Notes under the pieces: model-generated | What the model was told of the DNA's origin: nothing | The model's input: the letters and a program-made list of their open reading frames with translations, nothing else | Database searches by the model: none | Translations under genes and position numbers: made by a program | Assembly (NCBI GenBank): GCA_933822405.4 | Contig: CAKOGP040000524.1 | Span: 1-57,643 of the forward strand | Source of the DNA: Cylindrotheca closterium | Taxonomy: Eukaryota; Bacillariophyta; Bacillariophyceae; Bacillariales; Bacillariaceae | Length of the DNA: 57,643 bases | Direction: 5' to 3' | Part shown: positions 32,644 through 42,334 of the stretch, in pieces | Layout of the letters: each line of letters starts with the position of its first letter | Position numbering within the stretch: position 1 is the first letter of the stretch

Positions 32644-35073
32644 CTAGCTTAGTTTGAAGACTCTATTTCGTAGACTTCTGGCTGCGGTAGCCAGACCGTC
32701 GCATTCGTCTCGTAGTTTGTCAATTCGTTCTTGCTCGCTTTCCACAAATCTAGTGTACGGTGCGACTCCATCCATGATCCGTCGGTTGACCTTGTCAAGC
32801 TCCTTGGTAAAGATTCCATCCAACGAGTTGCCAAGTCTCTGGGCTCGATTGTCCCAATCCTCTTGGTAACCTTTCGCCAATCGCGAAGTTCCAACAACAT
32901 AGCATGCGCTTCCTCCCAAGACTAGACTTGATGATAAGGCTATTCCAGTGAACGGATCCAAAAATTCTCCAAGTGTGACCAAGCCTGTCATCACACCTCC
33001 AGTTTGTAGAGCTGCGGAAGCCATTGCCAACTGTTGGATGGATGCATAGAGCGAGTCTCGTTCCTCATTAGCATTCTTGTTCTTGTCAAGACGACCACCA
33101 CCAGCAGCATGTCTTCCTTGAAGTGTCGACTGGACCGCTTCCGCCATGAGCTTGCCCAAATGCTTTCGTGTATCTTCGAATCGTGATGTGGCAGTCACAC
33201 TACCAATCAGACTTTGATTTTTCATTGTGGGCCGGTTGCCTAGATATTCCACCACCACTTGACCCTGGGCGCGGCCACGAGATGCCACCGAGTCACTATA
33301 TATTTATATTTAGCATTGACGACAATCTCATTTGAGTCAGCGACGAATTTCAATCAGCTGCAGGTCCATTGAATAATAAACTTACGCAGTTTCATATACT
33401 TGCTCCAATAATTCTTCCTTCAAATCATTGGACTTGTGTAGCGATGCCTGTTGCAATTTGGCCTCGTCCCATTCCTTGAGAAATTTTGCGTGTGGCGGTC
33501 CAGTCATCGTAGCATTATTCTTGTTCGATGACAGCAATCCCCATGCATAAAATTGAAAAACACTCATGCGAGAAAACAATAGTTCCACAGTCGTTCCTTC
33601 TTGTGTTACCGTTTTCACGATTCGTTCCTTGGAAGCATCCAAATCTCGTTGCAATTCCTTTTCCCATCCTTCCAATTGACTCTTGAGGATATTCAAGGTG
33701 GACAAATCGGCTTCCAGCTCTTGTTTTTCCTTCTTGAGAGTCTCCAAACATTGGACCATGAGACCTTCGGCCACTCCCAGTGGACTGGTCAATTTGGATC
33801 GAATCCGTGTTTGAGTGGTCAACGAGTCTCGCAAGAAGGATTCCAATGCGCCAAAGTTGCTATCCTTCCATATTTGTTCTGCTGAGGACAATAACAATTG
33901 GTTAGCAGTACCACCCATGACGTTGCCTTGATTGACGGTGTTGGGTGTAATGCCAGCCGCTTGTAATTTGACCGACAATGCATTCCTAGAACTAACGGGA
34001 ATGACAATTGGCCTTGCTCCCAACAATTCACTGGCATTGTCTTGGACAAATTCCAAAATCTTGGGCTGACTCTCTTCCGGTAGAATATCCATTTTATTGA
34101 CAATTACCACAATGCTCTTGCGATAGGATTGGATGCTTTTCAAAAGGGTCCGTTCCGACTCGGAAAAGGGCCGATCGGCCGAGGTGACAAACAAAATCAA
34201 ATCGGCCGATGGCAACAGTCTCAGAGTTCGTTCGGTATGGTCCATCCAGGTGGAATTGGTACCGGGGGTGTCAATCAATGTCAAGTCTTGCAATAATGGC
34301 ATGTCTGGAACCAAGTGTAAGGTGACGCCCAACGGTAATTTGGGCGCATCGGTTGCATGGTTTTTATTGTCGGTAATTGATTCTGCGTCGTCGTCTGCGT
34401 CTGCTTCATTTTCGTTTGGCATGGATTTATTGGCCGCCACAATGGTAATGGTATCGGTGGTGGGCAGGGCGCCCGATTCCAATAATTCTTGGCCCAGCAA
34501 TGCATTCAAAAGCGTACTTTTCCCGGCATTGAATTCCCCCGCCAAGACGACCGAAAACGTGGATTGCAATTGGAGCTCCTGCAAGAAATTGAGCGAGGCC
34601 GTATTGTGGAGCAAATCCGATACCTCCCGACCACCCACCTGGGCTGCCAACGTTCGAGCGTTTTCGGTAAGCTCTCGTTGCTCCGTCAATATTTGGCGTT
34701 CCTTGTAGTTCAATAAACTAAAGAGACCATCCAATACGTGATTCAGAGAAGGCGACGATGCCAATGGCGATGATGACGACGATGACGATGATGGGCCGTC
34801 TGATGACGAACTCTTGGATGGATCGAATCTGCTGGATGTCGTGGAATAGCTGGCGACGGAAGATATGTCTTTCATATGCCTTTTCATCCGCGAAACAAGG
34901 CGTAGAGAGTGAAGCTGACGTTGACGTTGACGTATTATTCGTGGTAAATGATGATTCGTCGGCTGCTGAGATGAGCCATTATTCAGCGTTCGTATTATTA
35001 TTGTCCGTCCATTTGCGAGTATGCGATGCCCTCCTCTTCTGCTGAAGCTAGTGTAACAGTAGGGAGAAGCCAT
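32644..35073 (-). CDS. FZL/mitofusin-like dynamin-family GTPase
   Basis: Exon 1 runs from 35,073 to 33,386 and exon 2 from 33,295 to 32,644; the intron (33,385-33,296, 90 nt) has donor GTAAGT and acceptor TATAG. The product is about 779 aa. The start is the first in-frame ATG. GTPase motifs are G1 GEFNAGKST (about 177), G3 DTPGTNS (about 267) and G4 NKMD (about 323). A helical region follows, then in exon 2 a long hydrophobic hairpin (LGEFLDPFTGIALSSSLVLGG) and a C-terminal coiled coil. This is the order of bacterial DLPs and chloroplast FZL proteins, which remodel membranes. The first 68 residues contain no acidic residue and many Arg, like a mitochondrial presequence, and lack the signal peptide plus ASAFAP needed for diatom plastids. 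Mitochondrial location is therefore inferred. It is convergent with the previous gene, 116 bp apart. Confidence 0.88.
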
Positions 35074-35463
35074 TGCTGGGCAGTGCAGTGTGGCAATGCT
35101 GAAATAAACAAGACTTGGTATACAGATATACGGTATGCCGGCCTTCAGTGCAGTATTATTATTATTATCATATCGTCGCACGATTACGGGGATATATACA
35201 TAAAACTACCCTTTTTGGCGGGGAATGAAAAGCAATTGATCCCCGTAAATAAATAAATTACTCAACACCGCGCCCGCTTTGCTGTCCTGGAATATCCCAG
35301 CAAGACATTGGATTGCGGTTTGGATTGCGCAAATATCTAAGCAGTCATTTTCTAATGATGGGACACGATCAACTTCACTAAATATTCTTCTCTCAATAAA
35401 ATCCGCTCTCACATCCAGTCCTATCACGTCGTCCCGCATTCATCGCGGAACCAATAAATCGTC

Positions 35464-36364
35464 ATGCCAAGATCTAAGAAGAACGAGACAGACGAAGAGA
35501 ATGACAATGAGAATGATAATCCCGACGGCATAGTGCTCGAGGAAGAGGCATCTCCGAATCCGAATCCAAATACAACAACGTCGTCGTCATCATTCTCCTC
35601 CAATCCTCGAAGACGCAAATTCATCTTGATTGGGATTGCTGCCTTTGTGATTCTCGCCGCCATCATTGCCACCGTTCTTGTATTGGTAGTCTTCAAGCCA
35701 AAACAACCCATTGGATATGAAGAATACCAGGAAGATTTGCTAGCCGCCCTTCGTGGCGACAGAAGTTATTTGGGAGATCAATCGGACGATGATACACCCC
35801 AAGGCAAGGCACTGAAATGGTTAAAGTCGGATACTGGTTCCTTGGTGGATGTGACACCCGCGGACGTCATGGTGGAACGATACGCCATGGCAGTCTTTTA
35901 TTATGCCACGGATGGTCCCAATTGGGAAGAACAGGCTGGATTTTTGACCCAACCCAGTATCTGCGAATGGTGGAATACCAAGGATGAGTATCTTCTCTGT
36001 CATCAATCGGTTCTAGTTACCGATCTGAACTTTTTCAACAACTCGCTTGGAGGAACAATTCCTACTGAAATTGGATTGTTCCAAAACCTCTTTTGGTTTC
36101 ATTTGCGTAAGTATTATATTATTGTTGCACTATATATCTATGAATGAAGGAAGGAAGGAATGCATATTTTGACAATCAATATCTCACCATGTCATCATCG
36201 TTGACAGCGTTGAATAATGTGGGTGGAACAATTCCAAGCGAGGTCGGGGCCTTGAAACAACTGACATCTCTCGTACTAGGTATGTATTTATCCGCACATA
36301 TATGTATATCGTGTCTTTGATTCTCGTTCTGGCCAGCGCCCTATTCAACCCTTTCTCTTTCGAA

Positions 36365-36407
<43 letters not shown>

Positions 36408-36982
36408 TATTACAGCATCCAACAAGCTGACTGGAAGCATTCCTGCCACCATTGGCAATTTGGTAGAAATGAGAACCTTTGAGCTCGAAAACAATGACAT
36501 CACTGGCAGTATACCAAACACAATTGGTTCCATGACCCATATGCAGACATTATTCCTTGGTAAGCCAGCAGCTCATCGGAATGCACTCTTCTAACATACT
36601 TCCACACCGTCATCTCACATACCACGTATTGCCCTCCATATTATCCACTCTCACTCACTTACTCACTCACTCACTCACTCACTCACTCACTCACTCACTC
36701 CTGTCAGGCAATAATAAGGTGTCGGGACCAATTCCATCTGAAATTGGACGTTTGGTCAATGCCTCAGATCTATTCTTGCAGTCCAATGACCTGACTGGAA
36801 CAATTCCGAGCGAGGTTGGCGACATGACGAGTCTGCAATTTGTCTATTTGCAGAACAATCCAAAATTGACTGGAAGTTTAGAGCCACTGTGTGAGACAGT
36901 GGCTTCCAGCAATGCGGTCTTTCGTGCCGAAGTGGACTGTTTGGATGACTTGGTCACCTGCTCGTGTTGTGAGCGATGCTAG
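35464..36982 (+). CDS. Single-pass LRR receptor-like protein (377 aa, four exons)
   Basis: Exons 35,464-36,106, 36,208-36,279, 36,416-36,559 and 36,708-36,982; all introns are GT-AG and phase 1, and the frame closes exactly at 377 aa. Residues 1-55 are acidic and Ser-rich, followed by a membrane segment (FILIGIAAFVILAAIIATVLVLVVF). Outside lie a helical part, the hallmark RYAMAVFYYATDGPNW, a C-containing capping segment (SICEWW), about six plant-type LRRs (LxGTIPxEIG) and a Cys-rich end (CSCCERC). There is no kinase domain. Proteins of this build are very numerous in diatoms; recognition or adhesion is inferred. Exon 2 is exactly one 24-aa LRR and exon 3 exactly two. Intron 2 holds a TA tract and intron 3 an ACTC tract. 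Confidence 0.9.
36368..36403. repeat. (TA)n microsatellite in an intron
   Basis: About 18 uninterrupted TA units within intron 2 of the LRR gene, ending 12 nt before the acceptor. Confidence 0.97.
36651..36702. repeat. (ACTC)n microsatellite in an intron
   Basis: About 12 units of the tetranucleotide lie immediately before the ctgtcag acceptor of intron 3, so they also serve as its pyrimidine-rich tract. Length changes here could affect splicing. Confidence 0.95.
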
Positions 36983-37139
36983 AGATGACTTTTGTTTCCT
37001 TTCTTATAATAGACTACCAGACAATCAAATAAATGAGCCCAAACTGAAATACCATTACAATCTTTTGTTTCCCCACTGCGCACTTCTACGAAATATCATC
37101 GTCCAACAACATGATATAAGTATACGAAACAATATCGTT

Positions 37140-37202
37140 TCCAAGGTGCCTGCGCCCTCTAGGGTTGTCATCAACATCAAGAATGCCCCCGCTGCATAGC
37201 AA
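37140..37202 (+). pseudogene. Relic of a third copy of the 37,766/38,789 gene family
   Basis: The translation ending SRVVINIKNAPAA plus stop, followed by gcaatgt, matches the last codons of the two intact genes (VPLAIKNAPAA, stop, then gcaatgt in the first). Only the 3' end is recognisable. It is the remains of a neighbouring tandem copy. Confidence 0.7.
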
Positions 37203-37765
37203 TGTTTCAAGCGATAAGCCAGAGCGAGAGAAAAATAAATATAATGTAATATCCAGATGAGAGAGCTATTTCCTCCTTACTCCGAGTCTCTTGTTGCGCC
37301 ACCGAATGTTTGCAATGAGTTCTTGGTGGCTGCTTGGTTTTGCACTTGCCGTACTAATCATTGTAAATGAGCTATATGGTCTTCCTCTCAACATCCAGAA
37401 AGTTGATGTACCGGTAGTCATCATACATCACACAGATTTCCCAATATGATAACTCCCTTTGGAAACCGGTACCGTATACACATATATGTAATCTCAAGAA
37501 CATTTGGCGTGAAATAAGTTCCTCTTCAACCAGATAGTCCAAAAGTCTGGTCGCAAAACTGCGTTCCATGTAAGAATTGATCCCACTATTGAATTGGCAA
37601 ATTTAGCATTCGCCAAGTTCCCTATCCAAAAAAGTAGCATGATCAGAATTTGGATCGCTCTCATTTTTCGCGACGAACAACGAATCAATGGAAAAAGGTT
37701 GAAACATCATATCAAAAACACAAATGTTTGAATCTCCACCACAACTTTGAAAGCCGCCATTTACT

Positions 37766-38413
37766 ATGACCCACATCCGCAAGACTTTACTTGAGCAAAA
37801 CAATGCTACAGTGGCATTCCTACGATCAAACGACTTCAGGGCTCTCGAATCCTCCATACTTGCATTGAGCTGCTACAATCAAACATTTCCTGACGAAGGG
37901 TTAACGGCAAAAGATCAAAGCAGCGGAAGCATGGATGAGTACATGCTTCTCTCTCCTATTACTGACAGAGAGTCTTCCGGTGGAAGCGGTACTACTTTTA
38001 TCTACAACCACGCCATCATCATTCGGACCACAACAGCAGCAGAGATTGACCCAACGGTTCTGGCTTATATTCTCGTCTTCAATGCCGCCCTAGCTCACCA
38101 TCAACTGGCCGAGCACAACAGCGTTTGCCATTGCACTCGAATGCATCTATTGACGAGGGCCAAGCAGTTGTACGAGCTGGCATACGAGTCGTGTGATTTG
38201 GAACACAATCCATTGTTTCAGTTCGCTCTCATCAACAACATCGCGGTGATCGAGCGAGACATTGGCAATGTGTCTACTGCAGACGATTGCTTCGAGTACC
38301 TGCTGACTATTTTCATTGTCTTCGTGGATCAAGGATGCGAGTTGCGACTACAGCGTGTTAGTGGATTTGTGGTCAACGTCCCTTTGGCCATTAAGAATGC
38401 CCCTGCTGCGTAG
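37766..38413 (+). CDS. Unknown helical (TPR-like) protein, tandem paralog 1
   Basis: 215 aa, single exon. The N-terminus LLEQNNATVAFLRSNDF, the middle FNAALAHHQLA, LLTRAKQLYELAYESC and the C-terminal half FALINNIAVIERDIGN are amphipathic helices of about 34-aa spacing, like tetratricopeptide repeats. The end is VPLAIKNAPAA. This build is seen in an unnamed diatom family; no catalytic motif is visible. It shares high identity with the gene at 38,789, mostly in the second half. Met at 37,766 aligns with the predicted start of the paralog. No signal peptide. Role unknown. Confidence 0.8.
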   Translation: MTHIRKTLLEQNNATVAFLRSNDFRALESSILALSCYNQTFPDEGLTAKDQSSGSMDEYMLLSPITDRESSGGSGTTFIYNHAIIIRTTTAAEIDPTVLAYILVFNAALAHHQLAEHNSVCHCTRMHLLTRAKQLYELAYESCDLEHNPLFQFALINNIAVIERDIGNVSTADDCFEYLLTIFIVFVDQGCELRLQRVSGFVVNVPLAIKNAPAA

Positions 38414-38788
38414 CAATGTCTCGGATGGCATCTTTAAAGCTATAGAATCCCTTTCCGTTCTGACTTGTCTTACGCCTTCCTAACCGAGAAGAGGGAATTC
38501 ATTTCCTGTTACACGCACACGTGAACATATGTACACAACATTTGCGAAACTGCGTTAACGGTAACTCTCTTGAAATGCTTTGAATTACCGCAAATGGCTC
38601 CCTAACATAAAAAAAACATGTAGCATTTATTTAACATACATGATCCCTCCATATGCCATGTTCTTCAAATTTCGGAATTCGGTAACTCGTACGTAAGACG
38701 CTTTTTGACAACTTTGCTGGTAGAAAAAGAAATCACACTTTTGCGCCCTTTCATAAATTATTTTAAAGCGTCGCATCATTTGGCAACT

Positions 38789-39433
38789 ATGACTCTCATT
38801 GGAAGGACAGCCTTGATTGAGCAAAACGATGCAACAGTTGCATTCCTACAAGCAAACGACTTCTCCAGGGCTCTCGTGTCGTCCATACTTGCATTGAGCT
38901 ACAGTAGAACATTTCTTGATGAAAGCGAAACCGCAAACGAGCAAAGCAGTGGAAGTTTGGATGAGTGCATGCTTCTCTCTGCCACCGTCAGCGAATCTGG
39001 CGATGAAATCAGTGGCACTTTCATCTATGAACACGCCGTCATCATTCCGACAACAGCAGAGGAGATTGACCCAACGATCCTGATCGCTATTCCAATTTTC
39101 AATGCGGCCCTAGCTCACCATCAACTGGCAAAGCAAAACTTATTTTGCCATTGGACTCGAATGCATCTTCTGACGAGAGCCAAGCAGTTGTACGAGCTGG
39201 CATACAAATCATGTGATTTGGAACATAATCCTTTATTTCACTTCGCTCTCATCAACAACATGGCTGTGATCGAGCGAGACATTGGTAATATGCCTACTGC
39301 AAACGAATGTTTTGAGTACCTGCTGACTCTTTTGATTGTTTTCGTGGATCGAGGATGCGAGTTGCGACTGCGGCATGTTAGGGGATTTGTTGCTAACGTC
39401 CCTTTGGCCATCAAGAATGCCCCTGCAGCATAA
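38789..39433 (+). CDS. Unknown helical (TPR-like) protein, tandem paralog 2
   Basis: 214 aa from Met 38,789, which aligns with the start of paralog 1; the frame is open further upstream (ATG at 38,705) but that part is not shared. Same motifs: LIEQNDATVAFLQANDF, FNAALAHHQLAKQN, LLTRAKQLYELAYKSC, FALINNMAVIERDIGN, FEYLLTLLIVFVDRGCE, and the same last 11 residues. The acidic loop between residues about 45 and 80 is the most variable part. Conservation of frame and protein over DNA differences suggests both copies are functional. Confidence 0.8.
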   Translation: MTLIGRTALIEQNDATVAFLQANDFSRALVSSILALSYSRTFLDESETANEQSSGSLDECMLLSATVSESGDEISGTFIYEHAVIIPTTAEEIDPTILIAIPIFNAALAHHQLAKQNLFCHWTRMHLLTRAKQLYELAYKSCDLEHNPLFHFALINNMAVIERDIGNMPTANECFEYLLTLLIVFVDRGCELRLRHVRGFVANVPLAIKNAPAA

Positions 39434-39894
39434 CAACACCAACCACGAGAATGAGCTCGCCCAATAAACAGCAGACGACATATTATAAAGTGGGTAATAC
39501 ATATGTTTTGTCGCACTTTGTGTTTGCTTTCGTTCATCGTTTGCAGACCTACTTGTATTGTAATACCACTATCATACAATTTTAGCATTTGTGGCGAAAT
39601 ACTACTACTATGTTAACACTACCGGTCGGTAATTGAGTACATACACGATGTCCCGGTTTGAAACTGACTGACTGAAACGGATCGTCGATTGTGAGGCTGC
39701 CATGAAATCAAAACGACGGCATCTAGAGTAGTGGGTATACAAAACGATAACATGTGCCTTCGTGACGCATGACGGTGGGTTTGCACAATCAGTCGTAGTG
39801 TACAAAGGCCACACAGTTAATCGAATTGATAGACACTGTGTTGAACTATGTCTTTGTTTAGTTCCCATCTGATGTAACTCGACGACACTCCAGT
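39434..39894. other. Convergent intergenic region, no gene seen
   Basis: It lies between the ends of the paralog 2 gene and the C2-LRR gene. No coding frame is supported; it should hold both 3' UTRs. Confidence 0.5.
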
Positions 39895-41943
39895 CTACGA
39901 GCAAGCCTTACAACAACTACATATCAAGTCTGGCTTCTTGCAGTCGGCCGCACCATAGAAAAATGGCTTGACATTGCTGCACAGTGGATCCAAATCGCCC
40001 GTCAATCGAGGGTTGTCTTGGATATGGAGGCTCTCTAGATTCCGAAGCTTTGAAATGGATTCTGGAATACCCCCCAAAAGATCATTTCGAGCTTTGATGA
40101 AAAAGAAAGAATATAAGTTTCATCATGGGATAACATTGTTGAAGTGTGAAAGGTCTGCTTACATAGGTACAAGTCCTCCAAGTTCCGCAAAGACCCTATT
40201 CGTGAAGGTATCCCAGTGATGTTGTTCATTGCTGCGTTGGGACGAAGAACCAGCCAACAAATGTTAGAGACAGCGAGTTTGCAAAGAGTAACCGTCGTGC
40301 TCATCAACTTACAAAGAAAAATTCCCCTCAGGCTGAACAGCAATCCAATCTCACTTGGTAGTGACCCAGTCAAACCACGATTGACTGTTGGAAGGTGAAA
40401 AAAAAACGAGTTGTCAGCACCACAACAATTGCATATCGCTTCAACCACCAATAAAGCTTACATAATCGAAAGCTCGTAACTTGTCCTGCGCCGTTACAAG
40501 TCACACCGTCTCCATAATTGCTTCCCCAGTCACATACCGAGGCGTCGCTAAGAAAGGTGGTATTCCGATTCCAGTTGTCTCCATCCGTGGCATAGTAAAA
40601 TACGGCCATGGCATAACGTTGCAACAACTCAGATGTGCTATTAGTGGTGACATTGGAACCACTATCTTGTGTGGTTAGCCAATCCAAGGCTTTTGTTTGT
40701 GGATCCAATGCGTGGTGCCCTGACAGATATCCCGACTTGATGCCATCCCTCAGCGTCACATTCAAATCCCTTTTGTAATCGTCGTAATATGAGTCAAAGG
40801 TAGTTTCTGGAGTGGTATCCACCGTCATTTCTTCTTCTCTTGCAATCACAAGTCCAATGATCAATGGCAAAAGCACCATGAAAATGAGGAGTCCGAAAGC
40901 GATCCAGGCAGAAAGCTTGCCGCCGCCATCTTGTTGTTTCCGTCCAGCGCGTATCGTTTTTCGGTCGCCCGGTGGACCAATGGATGCCTTCAAAATACAA
41001 AGGAATCCAGTATTGGACTGTCTCCCACGCAATTCTTTGGTTAACATGAAGGCTTGAGCTCGATCGGAATTGCCTCGGATAGAAATTCTTTGTTGCATCT
41101 CTTTGACGGAAGTGACAACTGATCCCATTTCGTCATGTTTTCCGTTCTTGTCGTAGTCGTATACGGTGATCTTGAGAGGCCAGTCCAAGTCCCCGAAACA
41201 CAGCTCTGGTAAGCCTAATCGCGCATCTTTCCACATTGGATTAAGATGATTCGTGATATGTTCGGATCTATAGACTGCGTTCCAATCTTCGATATCGCTA
41301 TCTGATGAATCTGGATGCTTTTTGGATATTTCATAGAATGGGTCAGATCGACCCAATCCAAAAGGTCCAGGTTCTTTGTTGTTCATATCAAGGCCGCGTA
41401 TATGAAAGATGAGATCTCCTTTTTCGGTCCCCATCATGCATTTGTCAAGTCGACACATCAGTCTACTGGAGAAGAAGAGAGTACTGAAATAAGTTTCCAA
41501 GTAAAACCAATAGGGCATGTTTCTCGATATGGAACTTACACATTCGAGAGGCTACCGGAGAGTGGAACCTCAATTCCTTTTCGTTTTGCGACTTCTTCAA
41601 TCCTGATCCTAGACCCTCCAATTTTGTAAGCGGTAGATCCATTGTTGAAATCGTATATGCTAATCTCCACAACCGTTCCGTCGCCGGGAACAAAATCTAG
41701 AAAGAAAGTCTTGCACCAATCTGGAGTAGAAGAGCGGGGGATGCATTCCGTTTCGCCAAGGTCGGTCCCGCGATAAGATCCTTCAATAATCTTGACGGAA
41801 GCATAAGACGATGACACCTTGAAACGTGACAGAAACTGTGCGCTCAACGACAGCTGATAAGCCCCCAGCATGTTGTCTTGGACTTCTATCTGGCCATCAG
41901 TATCGTCCACCGTAATGGTACCATTCATGGTTATTCGACCCAT
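39895..41943 (-). CDS. Double-C2 (copine-like), single-pass, LRR fusion protein
   Basis: Exons 41,943-41,540, 41,465-40,462, 40,384-40,313, 40,231-40,163 and 40,091-39,895 join in frame to 581 aa. The acceptor at 41,484 is an in-frame alternative for intron 1. Residues of about 20-130 form a first C2-like domain (VVEISIYDFNNGS). The second, in exon 2, matches copine C2B: GLGRSDPFYEI, NHLNPMWKDA, LCFGDLDWPLKITVYDYDKNGKHDEMG. A membrane segment follows (IAFGLLIFMVLLPLIIGLVIA), then the diatom LRR-protein module RYAMAVFYYATDGDNW, LRRs and a Cys-rich end (CSCCKACS). The C2 domains would be cytoplasmic, suggesting Ca/phospholipid-responsive signalling or membrane contact behind an LRR ectodomain. 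The vWA domain of true copines is absent. LRR exons are 72 and 69 nt, with phase-1 introns. Confidence 0.88.
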
Positions 41944-42334
41944 TGTATATTTGGCTGATGCGCAGCTGAGCTATGTTATTGTTGAGATTCTGACGAAACC
42001 GAGAGACATTAAAAACCTGCCGCTAATATTTTTGATGTGACGATGGCACATACCGGTATAATATATGTATGCATGCGGGATGATCAGAGATGACCAGAAT
42101 ATTCAGACGAAATACTGAAGGTCACGCACGTGCGTGTGGTCGACTTGGTTGACTAATTATAGTCTTCTGAGTCAATTTCTATGCCTTCTTCTCTGCGACC
42201 AACATACGAATTCTCGTCGAACTTCTCGTATCAAAATTTTTCTGTTGAACGTTTCTGTTAGATTTTTTCCTTGGTTCGCCATTTTATTGAGGTCGTTGTA
42301 AACACAATTTTGGCACAACTCCAACTGATGTTAA
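41944..42334. promoter_or_regulatory. Divergent promoter region
   Basis: It separates the C2-LRR gene (minus) and the acidic-protein gene (plus). No gene is seen. It contains a taccggtat palindromic word at about 42,051 and purine/pyrimidine-skewed tracts. No specific element can be assigned. Confidence 0.4.
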
